This document shows, piece by piece, positions 8,801-16,612 of a stretch of 17,236 nucleotides of DNA. Each line of letters begins with the position of its first letter. Positions within the stretch are counted from its first letter, which is position 1. Source of the DNA: Acidobacteriaceae bacterium (GTDB lineage Bacteria; Acidobacteriota; Terriglobia; Terriglobales; Acidobacteriaceae); assembly GCA_030042915.1 (NCBI GenBank), contig JASHYS010000036.1, positions 1 through 17,236 on the forward strand. Direction: 5' to 3'. The position numbers and the translations under genes are program-made. The notes under the pieces were generated by a model that was given only the letters and a program-made list of their open reading frames with translations, was not told the origin of the DNA and searched no databases.

Positions 8801-9224
8801 CTCACTGCCCTGGGTCGGCAACACCGTCAGCTTTGTCATCTTTCACGACATGGGCAACGTGTTTACCAACGCCGGAGATGCATGGGCCAGCGCCCTGCGC
8901 GTGCGCCAGCCCGACAGTTCGTCGTGCCGCATGCTGGCCACCCCCGGTCAACCTTCGACCTATCTTCCCAATGGCCCCGTCACCTCGACAGGTCAGCAAG
9001 GATTGTGCAGCTTCAACGATTTCTCGCACGCTCTGGGCGCTGGTTTGCGTTACCATACGCCCGTCGGCCCCATTCGCTTCGATTTCAGCTACAACCTGAA
9101 CCCGCCCATCTATCCGGTCAACATCAACTACTCGATTCCCACGCCGCCCGGCTACGAATCGGGCCCTTACGTCGGACAGGCGCCACACATTAACTTCTTC
9201 TTCAGTCTGGGGCAGGCCTTCTGA
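5871..9224 (+). CDS. Omp85-superfamily (BamA/TamA-family) outer-membrane assembly protein with seven apparent POTRA repeats
   Basis: Omp85 proteins insert beta-barrels into the outer membrane. This one has 1117 residues against about 810 in E. coli BamA. After an export signal (hydrophobic core about 45-57) come seven POTRA-like repeats at about 104-171, 177-255, 259-337, 339-414, 418-521, 526-603 and 607-682; E. coli BamA has five and TamA three. The fifth carries a Pro/Ala/Ser-rich insert (about 487-512). The barrel (about 683-1117) contains the lid-loop motif LRGF (941-944) and ends in aromatic-rich strands with a terminal Phe, the usual barrel signal. Putative surface loops hold cysteine pairs (C703/C713, C1019/C1046). 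The start is uncertain: no clear ribosome site precedes the ATG, and the 40-residue segment before the hydrophobic core is long; TTG at 5958 is an alternative. The stop overlaps the next start by one base. Whether it is the main BamA or a TamA partner cannot be told. Confidence 0.9.
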   Translation: MVLRTKPAARCGAHPVTHRLAPPNRFSLCLAFRRLLPAAGVSKSLLLASGLACIAAMPQPGGCQEPNTAGTAISGGSHSSPAPLNFLDSSSSDPSDDAILAWQGLTVGQISFQGVPADRLAPLSDHLAQTTGTPLTEDGLKKSLRQLYATGLYETLQVTGTRQGDVVNLIFGGKPAAFIGTVSVDGAPGPTMNTQLERASQLDAGTRLTQAKMIRAVEQMRSTLEENGFHESAIAQTITPRPAQQLADIAFHVVAGPRAHIGRITVTGDPGMSLQEFRLRAHLWKIVHVDHDTVSRALDGVLKEYQKQDRLEAEVKLESATYDQHTTSMDYHFSANRGPVVNVGVEGANIDEERLKRLIPIFEEGSVDEDLLNEGNRRLRDYYQRLGYFDAKVDHKVNTSGNRQVTIVYSVQLGIRRRVQKVSIVGNRYFDTLTLMDLISVHAVDLLDPHGIYSQALVSADVSSLESVYQNNGFSQVKVTPEIGSLESVAVSNPPSVTGAASRPAAIERPAPLTVTYRISEGEQQRVGAVRIEGNQHIDAPILISLLNTAPGQVLSPSNLAGDHDALLTEYYSRGFDQASVSVNRQPEASDANRIDVAFQIDEGQQVFVRNVVLTGLEFTRPSTVARAITVRAGDPLSQTALADTQRNLYGFALFNEVNTAVENPDGDEPEKTVLLQAVEARRWSLTPGIGFEAQTGQPQNNCAGAFAAGVKCSPNGKTGVSPRGLIEITRNDLFGREQSVSLRGTYGLLEQSIGLLYQLPHFEGDPNFGLTFSASYANSEDVSTYVASRLEGAIRGTQSFNRPESWFSRANTFVYELDFRRVKVAASSLQVQPGEISELSTATRVGGPAFTWIRDTRDVPLDAHRGTSTSFQEFLSAKTFGAQAEFNRIDTSNSSYYSFDKNRFVLARNTRYGQIRSFGSGSSELLPLPERLYAGGAVSLRGFAWNAAGPRDPETGYQIGGAGALINSTELRLPPPSLPWVGNTVSFVIFHDMGNVFTNAGDAWASALRVRQPDSSSCRMLATPGQPSTYLPNGPVTSTGQQGLCSFNDFSHALGAGLRYHTPVGPIRFDFSYNLNPPIYPVNINYSIPTPPGYESGPYVGQAPHINFFFSLGQAF

Positions 9225-10036
9225 TGATCAAACTGTCCCAAAACTCGGTCGTCATCACAAGCTGTCGCATCGTGCGTTGGCTGCTGGCAGCTTCTATGGC
9301 CGGTGCCGCTGGGCTGCAGTGCGCGGGCCAGGCCAACGCGTCTCCGGCGCCAGCCACATCGTCTCAATCTCCGGTGGTGCTTGATCGTGCGGTCGCGGTG
9401 GTGAATAAACACGTCATCCTTTCCAGTGACCTCGACGACGAGATCCGCCTTTCGATTCTCGATCCTGATAACTCCGGCCAGGGCGAGCTCACGCAGCAGC
9501 GGGCGCTCGAGCAATTGATCAGCCGCACGCTCATTGAACAGCAAATCCGCCAGGAGGACCTCCAAGCCGTTGAACCCACGCAGCAGGAGGTGGATGCCCG
9601 CCTGGAGCAAATTCGTACCGAGCTTCCCGCTTGCGTGCACCAGAACTGCGCCACCGACTCGGGGTGGACGGCGTTTCTCAACTCGCATGGGCTCACCGCC
9701 GATCGTGTCGAATCCTATCTGCGCTACCGGCTCGAGATTCTTCGCTTCGTTGAGCAGCGATTCCGCCAGGGCATCCAGATTTCGCAACAACAAATCGAAA
9801 CCTACTATCACGACTCGCTCCTGCCACAGTACGCACCCGGCGAGGCCGTTCCTCCATTCGATGATGTCGCGCCGCGCATTCAGGAGATTCTGCTGCAACA
9901 GCAGGTAAACGTGCTGTTCGACAACTGGCTGAACAACCTGCGCCAGCAAGGCGATATCGAGGTACTCGACCCCGCACTCGCTGCCGCACCGCAAGCCGCT
10001 GCAAGCCCAGGCGCCCGCCAGGGAGGAAATCCATGA
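9224..10036 (+). CDS. SurA N-terminal-like periplasmic chaperone without a PPIase domain
   Basis: A 270-residue exported protein. An n-region with R15 and R18, the hydrophobic stretch WLLAASMAGAAG and an ANA cleavage site near 39 form the signal peptide. Residues 52-75 (LDRAVAVVNKHVILSSDLDDE) are the opening of SurA_N domains, followed by helices that cradle unfolded client proteins. The closing helix, about 211-248 (PFDDVAPRIQEILLQQQVNV onward to IEVL), matches the C-terminal segment that packs on the SurA core. Only about 20 residues lie between the last core helix and this segment, so both parvulin PPIase domains of E. coli SurA are missing. It should therefore act as a chaperone escorting outer-membrane proteins rather than as an isomerase. 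C137 and C142 could form a disulfide. Its start overlaps the Omp85 stop (TGATG) and its stop overlaps the tamB start (ATGA). Confidence 0.82.
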   Translation: MIKLSQNSVVITSCRIVRWLLAASMAGAAGLQCAGQANASPAPATSSQSPVVLDRAVAVVNKHVILSSDLDDEIRLSILDPDNSGQGELTQQRALEQLISRTLIEQQIRQEDLQAVEPTQQEVDARLEQIRTELPACVHQNCATDSGWTAFLNSHGLTADRVESYLRYRLEILRFVEQRFRQGIQISQQQIETYYHDSLLPQYAPGEAVPPFDDVAPRIQEILLQQQVNVLFDNWLNNLRQQGDIEVLDPALAAAPQAAASPGARQGGNP

Positions 10037-13000
10037 GCGAACCCGAGCCCATTTCGCTCTCCTCCCGGCCTTCGGTCACGCCGAAACCCCCTTCTCGCGG
10101 CTCGCGCTCGCGCCTGCGCCGATTCTTTCTCCGCCACCTTCCGCTCACGCTGGGTGCAGGGGTCGTCCTGCTGTTGCTGGCGCTGACTTGCTTCTTTTTT
10201 GTTGCCAGCTCCGAGGCGTTTCAAAACGGGGTGCGCAACCGCCTGGTGAGGGAAATCGCCAACGCGACCGGCGGGCGAGTGGAGATGCAAAGCTTTCATT
10301 GGCGTTTGCTCCACCTTGAAGCCGAAGGCGACGGGCTGGTGATTCATGGCCTTGAAGACCCCGGCGATGCCCCCTACGCGCGGGTCGAGCGGCTGCGCGT
10401 ACGCTTCAGCATTCTGGGTTTCTTCAGCCCGCGCATTCTGCTCCGCGATCTCGAAGTCGACGGACCCAGACTGCACTTGATCGTCTATCCTGACGGGTCG
10501 ACAAACCAGCCTCACCCCCATCAGCACCGCGCCCAGGGAAGGCCGGTCGTCGACCAGCTCTTCGACCTTCGCGCCCACCACGTTGCGGTTGAGCACGGCA
10601 CGTTCGACTACGACGATCGCGCCGCTGCCTTCGACTATCAGAACCGCTACGCTCCGCTCGATTTCACTGCTGGCGACGTCTCGCTGCGTCTGAGCTACGT
10701 GCCGCCTGCTTGGCGCGCGCCGGAGCATTACCACATCGAAGCTCTGGCATCGGACCTGAATCTTGCCCGCAACCTGCCCGATATCAAAGCGCTCCCGGTT
10801 CATGGAACCGTGCAGGCAGCTCTCGATCTGGAACGCCAACGGATTCTGGTGCCCAGCCTGCGGATCACGGCCCAAAGTCACCAAACCAGCGAGCATGTGC
10901 TCGAGATTGCCGGGGACCTCGAAGACTTTACCCACCCCGCCTGGCACGCCAAGGTGTACGGCGATCTGGACATGCGGCTTCTCGATTCCCTCACCGGGTA
11001 TGCCGACGCGCCAGAGGGTATCGCACACCTCGATCTCTCTGCCGAAGGCGCCGGCGGCAAGTTCGGAATCGACGGCGGCGTCCACATCGACGATGGCGCA
11101 TATATCGGTACCGGTGTGCAGGCCCCGGGCGTGACCCTCGATGCGCATGTCCACGCCGATTCCAGCCAGTTGCTCATCACCGGGATCGTTGCGCGCCTGC
11201 GTCAGGGCGGGCAAATCGAGGGCACCGTCGCGCTCGAACCCTGGCTTCCTCCGGCTGCGGCGAAGCCTGCTCAAATCACAGCAAAAGGAAATGAGTCGTA
11301 TCGCGCCGGAAGGAACGTGCTGGTCCGGCGTCCAACCCCCGACGTTGATGTGAACGGGAAGGTGACAGCGAATTTCAAAGACGTATCGCTCGACACCATT
11401 CTCGATATGGTGAGCACACCTGCATACCGCCGCCTCGGCGTGGACGCGCGGTTGAACGGATCTGCCATCGCCGCGTGGACCAGGGGCGATTCTGGGACGG
11501 TCACGGTGAACACGTTGTTGAACCTGAGCCCGTCACGGCAGACCCCTCCAGGCGAGGCGCCCGCAAGCGGGGTCATCGACGGGTCCTACGCGCAGCGCAA
11601 TGGGCAAGTGAACCTGCAAAGGCTCCAAGTCCATCTGCCCGCGAGCGACCTGCAGGCCCACGGAACTATCGGCGCTTATCCCATGACCAGATCCTCCGCC
11701 CTCACTGTCGAGTTGCACTCCCACGACCTGGCAGAATTTGACTCCGTGCTGCGCAGCTTGGGATTGAAACGCGACGGCAGATCGGGTACAGCGGCCCTGC
11801 CGGTGACTTTGGCCGGTCAGGGGGATTTTCAGGGAACCTGGACCGGATCGCTGGCGAACCCGCATATCACAGGCGATCTGAGGGCCACGCAATTGGCGCT
11901 GGAGATGCCGGCCTCTCGAGGCGGCACCGGCCAGCCCCAGTTTGTGCGCATGGATTCCGTCGCAGTGACCGGAAGCTACTCCGAAACCGAAATCGGTATC
12001 GAGAGCGCGCAGCTCGTTCGCGGGAGATCGAACATTTCGCTGCGCGGAACCCTCGATGCGTCGCCGGGCACAAAGCCGCAGTTCGACGCCAACTCGGTTC
12101 TCCACGTTCGTCTTCAGGCTTCCCATGTCGATACTGCGGACGTGCAGCCGCTTTTGCCGGCCAACCTGCCCGTGGAAGGCGTCTTCGATACCGAAATCCA
12201 AGCCGACGGTGCACTGCACGAGCCATCGGGTTCCGGCTGGCTGCGGATGGAGAACGGATCAGCTTATGGTGAGCCGTTTTCTCAGCTTCGCATCGATGGT
12301 GCAGTGGCCGCCCAGGTCATGAAGTTGCGGTCGGTCACAGTGCGCGAGTGGGGCGGCAGCGTCTCTGCTTCAGGAAGTTACGACTTAAAAAGCCGGGAAT
12401 TCCAGCTGGATGCACATGGCGACGGAATCGATCTCCAGCAAATTCGCTGGCTCGAAAAACAAAACCTGCAAGCCGCCGGGACAATGAGCGCAACCGTCAG
12501 CGGCTCGGGCACACTTGACGATCCTCACCTCGATGGCAAGGCCACCATCGCCTCGCTTTCGGTTGCCGGCCAACGCTTCAACGAAACAACATTCACCGCG
12601 CACTCCGCCGGCCACGTTCTCAATTACGACCTGACCACTCAGACAGAAGGCGCGGAAATGGCGCTCCACGGCCAGACCGAACTTGCCGGCGGCTACACAA
12701 CGCATGCGCAGTTGCAATTCGCGCACTTCAATATCGGCGCCATCTTGCGGACCGCTCATATTGAAGCGTTCAGCGGTAACTCTGCTTTGGCCGGAACGGT
12801 GACGATCGACGGCCCGCTTGAACATCCTGAGCAGCTTCGCGGAGATGCCCGCCTGCGCGAGCTGGCCGTCACCATCGCTGGGGTCCCACTCGAAAGCGAG
12901 GGCGGGTTGCACGTCACTCTCGCCAACAACCGCGTCGAGCTGGATCCTTTGCACGTTACCGGTGAAAGCACCGATCTGCGCGTGCATGGCGGACTTTCGC

Positions 13001-14295
13001 TTGCAGGATCACGGCAACTCGATCTTGCCGCCGACGGCTCCATCAATCTCAAGCTGGCCGAGACACTCGATCCCGATCTGACCGCCAGCGGCATGACCAC
13101 GTTTACGGTAGAGGCGCATGGGCCGTTGCAGCATCCAGCCATGCAGGGCCGTATTGAATTCCAAAACGGCTCGCTGGCCCTTGAAGACTTTGCCAATGGC
13201 CTGAGCCAATTGCACGGCACGCTGGTATTCAACCAGAACCGGCTTGAAGTCCGCTCGCTGACGGCAATGACCGGCGGCGGTTTACTCAGCGTAGGCGGAT
13301 CGCTCAGTTATCAGCACGGCATCTTTGCTGATCTCACCGTGACGGGCAACGGCGTGCGCATTCGCTACCCCGAAGGCGTGACATCGCTGGCTGATGCCCG
13401 TTTGCACCTGCAGGGCGAGCAAAACAATCTGCTGCTCAGCGGCGATGTCCAGATCACACGGTTCTATGCCAGCCCTGACCTCGATCTGGCCTCATTGGCA
13501 GCCCAAGCCGGAACCGCCGTGCAATCCGTCGCGGCGCCTGAGGCGCCGTCGAACCACGTGCGCCTCGACGTGCACGTTGTTTCTTCGCCCCAATTAAACT
13601 TTCAGAATGCCTTTGCCAAGCTGGCCGGCGACGTGGATTTGCATCTGCGCGGCACCCTCGCTTCGCCCTCGCTTTTAGGCCGCGTCTCGGTCACCGAGGG
13701 TAGCGCGCTCATTGCCGGAACGCGTTACGACCTGGAGCGCGGCGAGATCAGCCTCACCAATCCCGTTCGCATTGAGCCGATCATCGACCTCAGCGCCACG
13801 GCCCACGTTGAAGATTACGATGTCTTTCTCGATCTGCACGGATCGCCGCAAAAAATGTCCGTAACCTACCGCAGCGACCCTCCCCTGCCCGAGGCAGACG
13901 TGGTCTCGCTGCTGGCGTTGGGCCACACTTCCAACCAGCAGCGTCTGTATACACAGCAGCAGGAGCAGTCGATGACCAATCCCACCACCGACGCGCTGCT
14001 GGGCGGCGCCCTCAACGCCACCGTGAGCAACCGAATCCAAAGGCTTTTCGGAGCCGGCTCGGTCAAACTGGACCCGAACTATCTCGGCGCCTTCGGAAAC
14101 TCCACAACGCGCATCACCGTCGAAGAACAATTCGGCCGCACCGTAGTTCTCACCTACGCCACCGACATCAACACTACCAATGAACAGCTGCTTCAGGCCG
14201 AAGTTGCCATCAACCGTCACGTCTCCGTGGTTGTGGCCCGCGATGAATCGGGCGTTTTTTCCATGGTGTTCAAATTCACGCGCCGCTACCCCTAA
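10033..14295 (+). CDS. tamB: TamB-family translocation/assembly module protein (AsmA-like superfamily, DUF490)
   Basis: TamB proteins span the periplasm as a long hydrophobic beta-groove; they help insert some outer-membrane proteins and are implicated in phospholipid transport between membranes. The protein has 1420 residues (E. coli TamB has 1259). A basic cytoplasmic tail (1-36) leads into one membrane anchor (about 37-58). An AsmA-like N-terminal part follows (for example NATGGRVEMQSFHW, 77-90), then a very long stretch of repeating short beta-strands with GxL/LxG patterns. The conserved DUF490 C-terminus (about the last 350 residues) contains LLGRVSVTEGSALIAGTRYD and SDPPLPEADVVSLLALG and ends in FKFTRRYP. 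GGAGG eight bases before the ATG supports the start, which overlaps the upstream stop by four bases. In bacteria without a separate TamA, tamB often sits beside a bamA-like gene, as here. Confidence 0.93.
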   Translation: MSEPEPISLSSRPSVTPKPPSRGSRSRLRRFFLRHLPLTLGAGVVLLLLALTCFFFVASSEAFQNGVRNRLVREIANATGGRVEMQSFHWRLLHLEAEGDGLVIHGLEDPGDAPYARVERLRVRFSILGFFSPRILLRDLEVDGPRLHLIVYPDGSTNQPHPHQHRAQGRPVVDQLFDLRAHHVAVEHGTFDYDDRAAAFDYQNRYAPLDFTAGDVSLRLSYVPPAWRAPEHYHIEALASDLNLARNLPDIKALPVHGTVQAALDLERQRILVPSLRITAQSHQTSEHVLEIAGDLEDFTHPAWHAKVYGDLDMRLLDSLTGYADAPEGIAHLDLSAEGAGGKFGIDGGVHIDDGAYIGTGVQAPGVTLDAHVHADSSQLLITGIVARLRQGGQIEGTVALEPWLPPAAAKPAQITAKGNESYRAGRNVLVRRPTPDVDVNGKVTANFKDVSLDTILDMVSTPAYRRLGVDARLNGSAIAAWTRGDSGTVTVNTLLNLSPSRQTPPGEAPASGVIDGSYAQRNGQVNLQRLQVHLPASDLQAHGTIGAYPMTRSSALTVELHSHDLAEFDSVLRSLGLKRDGRSGTAALPVTLAGQGDFQGTWTGSLANPHITGDLRATQLALEMPASRGGTGQPQFVRMDSVAVTGSYSETEIGIESAQLVRGRSNISLRGTLDASPGTKPQFDANSVLHVRLQASHVDTADVQPLLPANLPVEGVFDTEIQADGALHEPSGSGWLRMENGSAYGEPFSQLRIDGAVAAQVMKLRSVTVREWGGSVSASGSYDLKSREFQLDAHGDGIDLQQIRWLEKQNLQAAGTMSATVSGSGTLDDPHLDGKATIASLSVAGQRFNETTFTAHSAGHVLNYDLTTQTEGAEMALHGQTELAGGYTTHAQLQFAHFNIGAILRTAHIEAFSGNSALAGTVTIDGPLEHPEQLRGDARLRELAVTIAGVPLESEGGLHVTLANNRVELDPLHVTGESTDLRVHGGLSLAGSRQLDLAADGSINLKLAETLDPDLTASGMTTFTVEAHGPLQHPAMQGRIEFQNGSLALEDFANGLSQLHGTLVFNQNRLEVRSLTAMTGGGLLSVGGSLSYQHGIFADLTVTGNGVRIRYPEGVTSLADARLHLQGEQNNLLLSGDVQITRFYASPDLDLASLAAQAGTAVQSVAAPEAPSNHVRLDVHVVSSPQLNFQNAFAKLAGDVDLHLRGTLASPSLLGRVSVTEGSALIAGTRYDLERGEISLTNPVRIEPIIDLSATAHVEDYDVFLDLHGSPQKMSVTYRSDPPLPEADVVSLLALGHTSNQQRLYTQQQEQSMTNPTTDALLGGALNATVSNRIQRLFGAGSVKLDPNYLGAFGNSTTRITVEEQFGRTVVLTYATDINTTNEQLLQAEVAINRHVSVVVARDESGVFSMVFKFTRRYP

Positions 14296-14320
14296 GCGCC
14301 TCCCACATCGCCAGTTTGCG

Positions 14321-14326
14321 TAGAAT
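14321..14326 (+). promoter_or_regulatory. Possible -10 element upstream of the CPBP protease gene
   Basis: TAGAAT matches the -10 consensus at five of six positions, 40 bases before the start codon and beyond the tamB stop. No matching -35 is visible at 16-18 bases, so the protease gene may also be read through from tamB. There is no terminator hairpin in the 71-base gap. Confidence 0.3.
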
Positions 14327-14366
14327 GGAAGTTTCCCGGTAAACTCCGGCAGCCAAAGGAGCTTCC

Positions 14367-15521
14367 ATGGAGTCAGAGAATTCGACTCATGCCCAAAATG
14401 TGCCCGCCCCCAATGAATCCCAACCGGCCCTGAAGCCGGAGCCCGCGGAACCCTTGGCGCCGGCCCAACAAGATCGTGGACTGCGATGGATCTTCATCGG
14501 CGATCAGGGCCTGCGCGCCGGCTGGTCGGTGCTGGTATTCGTCTTCCTTTTCATCGCCATCAACACCGCCATTGACTTGGCGTTGTTCCATTTCAATCTG
14601 ACCGGGCAAAAAGAGTTTGCCTTCGGGGGGCTGTTCTTCCCAGAAGCCGGAGCGCTGCTCGCGCTGCTCATCGCCATGGCGCTTGTCGGCCTCATCGAGG
14701 GCCGGCGAGTTCTTGATTACAACCTCACCGGTCCGCGGCGGCCGCAACATTTTTTCTTCGGCCTCGCGGCTGGCTTTCTCGCTCTATCGGCCCTTGTCGG
14801 AGCGCTCGCGGCAGGCGGCTGGCTGCACTTCGGTCCTGTTGCACTTTCCGGCGCGGCCATCTTTAAATTTGGCGCCTTATGGGGCTGCATCTTTCTTGTA
14901 GGGGGCTCAGTCGAAGAGGGGCTCTTCCGTTGCTATGGACTCTTCACCCTGACACGCGGCATCAATTTCTGGTGGGCGTTGGGCGTGATTGCGTTGCTCT
15001 GCGCCGACATCGCAATCAGGGTTCACGGAACCGCTGCCTGGGGCGTGTATGTCGCCGCCTTGCTCGGGTTTTTCCCGTGCCTCATACTCCACCTGAAGTC
15101 TGCTGCTCGCAGTGCATTCTGGTATGCGGCGTGGGTCACCTCAACCCTGTTTGGCTATGTGCATGTGGCCAACCCCGGCGAGGCCTGGATCGGCATCTTC
15201 GCCGCCGCGTTTGTCGGCTTTGTCCTCTGCGTCAGCGTACGCGTCACCGGCTCGGCCTGGTGGGCCATTGGCTGCCATGCCTCCTGGGACTGGGGCGAGA
15301 CCTACTTCTACGGAACTGCCGACAGCGGGCTCACGCCGCATGGTTGCTACCTCACCAGTCACCCGGCGGGAAATCCCCTCTGGAGCGGCGGATCCGTCGG
15401 CCCCGAGGGCAGCGTTCTGGTTCTGGGCGCAATTCTGCTGATTCTGGCCATGGCGCTGGTCTATAGCCGCTTCAGCGGCGCCTCGCAACCCGCGTCGGCA
15501 ACGCCGCAAGCCTCGGATTGA
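14367..15521 (+). CDS. CPBP-family intramembrane glutamic protease (Abi/Rce1-like)
   Basis: A 384-residue polytopic membrane protein. After a 40-residue Pro/Glu/Ala-rich cytosolic tail it has about eight hydrophobic spans (roughly 52-75, 90-110, 128-150, 165-180, 202-218, 224-242, 252-265/275-295 and 348-366). All three family motifs are present: EEGLFR (183-188) with the catalytic glutamates, F-x3-H in LFGYVH (F262, H266), and H-x3-D in GCHASWD (H304, D308). Family members cleave substrates within the membrane, for example in prenyl-protein processing, bacteriocin immunity or regulated proteolysis; the substrate here is unknown. A 35-residue Gly/Pro-rich segment (about 312-346), probably outside the membrane, precedes the last span. 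AAAGGAG stands just before the ATG. It lies 71 bases after tamB on the same strand, so a link to envelope biogenesis is possible but inferred. Confidence 0.88.
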   Translation: MESENSTHAQNVPAPNESQPALKPEPAEPLAPAQQDRGLRWIFIGDQGLRAGWSVLVFVFLFIAINTAIDLALFHFNLTGQKEFAFGGLFFPEAGALLALLIAMALVGLIEGRRVLDYNLTGPRRPQHFFFGLAAGFLALSALVGALAAGGWLHFGPVALSGAAIFKFGALWGCIFLVGGSVEEGLFRCYGLFTLTRGINFWWALGVIALLCADIAIRVHGTAAWGVYVAALLGFFPCLILHLKSAARSAFWYAAWVTSTLFGYVHVANPGEAWIGIFAAAFVGFVLCVSVRVTGSAWWAIGCHASWDWGETYFYGTADSGLTPHGCYLTSHPAGNPLWSGGSVGPEGSVLVLGAILLILAMALVYSRFSGASQPASATPQASD

Positions 15522-15559
15522 GATAGGCAGCCCTGAAATCTCCCTCTGCGAGCAGTTGA

Positions 15560-16006
15560 TCAACCCGATTGGGAGCGCCGGCGTGCACGCCAGAAGGAGC
15601 TGGCTCCCAGGTAGATAAACACAAGCGCAACCCCGATAATCAAACCCCGCTGCACCGGCTCCCTGGAAAGGCTCGCCCAGTTCTGCCACAGGCGAAAAAC
15701 AAAGAGCACCGCGAAAAGCAGAAAGAAAAAGCCGGTCACCTCCAGCCAAACGATGCCCCCTACGTGACGGAACGGTTTGAGGAAGCCGCCCAGGCCGCGC
15801 CTCACGCCACGTCCGGCATGCGCGACCATGCGTCCGGCAGTTTGTGCGTCGCTCCGGCGTTCGCCGGTAGCGCCAGATGCGGGCGCAGGCGGGGGCGACT
15901 GCGGGTGAGCCGCGAACGACGACCTGGCGGCGAATTGCTGCCCGGCAATGCGCCCCGCGACGCGCACTCCAATCCCCAAGGCGCGCCCGATCATGCGAGC
16001 TCTCAT
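15560..16006 (-). CDS. Small predicted membrane protein of unknown function
   Basis: A 148-residue protein I do not recognise. The first 75 residues are rich in Ala, Arg, Gly and Pro and probably unstructured. Two strong membrane spans follow: about 85-106 (WLEVTGFFFLLFAVLFVF) and about 120-138 (GLIIGVALVFIYLGASSFW), joined by a short WQNWASLSREPVQR loop, and the protein ends in a basic WRARRRSQSG tail. The hydrophobic spans fall in this frame only, which favours it over the longer overlapping leftward frame (15141-16169) and the rightward one (15569-16084). The start is unsure: ATG at 16006 and ATG four codons later both lack a strong ribosome site. It converges on the CPBP gene (38-base gap) and diverges from the next small gene. 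Confidence 0.65.
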   Translation of the reverse strand: MRARMIGRALGIGVRVAGRIAGQQFAARSSFAAHPQSPPPAPASGATGERRSDAQTAGRMVAHAGRGVRRGLGGFLKPFRHVGGIVWLEVTGFFFLLFAVLFVFRLWQNWASLSREPVQRGLIIGVALVFIYLGASSFWRARRRSQSG

Positions 16007-16143
16007 ACCGTTTATGATGGTAGCAGCGGCCCGGAGCGCATGCGGCGTCCTGGTTGCTCTTCGCCAGAAATGGCGGTAAGGTAGATAGATTCGAAGCCGC
16101 TACCTGCGTTCCGATCATACTTGGGCCGCACCGGGAGGTACTT

Positions 16144-16455
16144 GTGACATCGCGTCTCCGCGAACTCATTCAGCAACTCGGCGAGGCCATCCACGAATCC
16201 GTAATCGAGAGCGAGCAGATTGCAGGGGTGGTGCAAGACATTCGCAAGCACGGCTTCGATGTTTTGCTCATGCTCGAGGCGACCATCGGTCTGAATGAAG
16301 TGGTCACGGTGACCAAGAGCGCCGACGGCGGCGATGCCAGCGCGGAGCCGCACGGGCAGGTTGGAACATTCACCCAGAACGATCTGCATTTTCTGCGCTC
16401 CCTGCGCATCTCGGTAGAAGGCGAGCCCGACGAATCGGCCACCGACATCAAATAG
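16144..16455 (+). CDS. Small conserved-looking protein of unknown function
   Basis: A 103-residue protein beginning with GTG at 16144; GGGAGG five bases upstream decides this start over an in-frame ATG at 16054 that has no ribosome site and would add 30 odd residues. The N-terminal half is an amphipathic helix (SRLRELIQQLGEAIHESV, then SEQIAGVVQDIRKHG) followed by FDVLLMLEATIGLNE. The middle is Gly/Ala/Asp-rich, and the end (QNDLHFLRSLRIS) is mixed and acidic. No signal peptide, membrane span or known catalytic motif is visible. A cytosolic regulator or adaptor is possible, but I cannot assign a family. It is divergent from the small membrane-protein gene, with 137 bases between starts. Confidence 0.68.
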   Translation: MTSRLRELIQQLGEAIHESVIESEQIAGVVQDIRKHGFDVLLMLEATIGLNEVVTVTKSADGGDASAEPHGQVGTFTQNDLHFLRSLRISVEGEPDESATDIK

Positions 16456-16471
16456 GTGCGGCTGGAGGGAG

Positions 16472-16491
16472 CAGCAGCCTTTAGGCTGCTG
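16472..16491. repeat. Perfect hairpin palindrome, possible interspersed repeat or weak terminator
   Basis: CAGCAGCC and GGCTGCTG (16472-16479 and 16484-16491) pair perfectly around a TTTA loop, 16 bases after the preceding stop codon. No T-run follows, so it is a poor terminator. A second short palindrome, GGCTTCAGCC, lies at 16515-16524. The pair resembles the short GC-rich palindromic units dispersed in many Acidobacteriota intergenic regions, but copy number cannot be judged from one window. Confidence 0.5.
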
Positions 16492-16612
16492 AATTCCGCA
16501 GAAGAGACTCGTGAGGCTTCAGCCGCGGGCCTTTCGCGACCAAATCCGAGATCTCACGCAGACGCTTTAGCCCCTGACGGATGCTTCTTCCAAACGAACC
16601 CAGTACCGGCGA

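Noticed and set aside
9880..11274. Leftward 464-codon frame
   Set aside because: It is antisense to the SurA-like gene and tamB, with no recognisable domain. Long antisense frames are expected at high G+C.
15141..16169. Leftward 342-codon frame
   Set aside because: It overlaps the CPBP gene antisense and is Arg/Pro-rich without domains. The 148-residue frame with two membrane spans is preferred.
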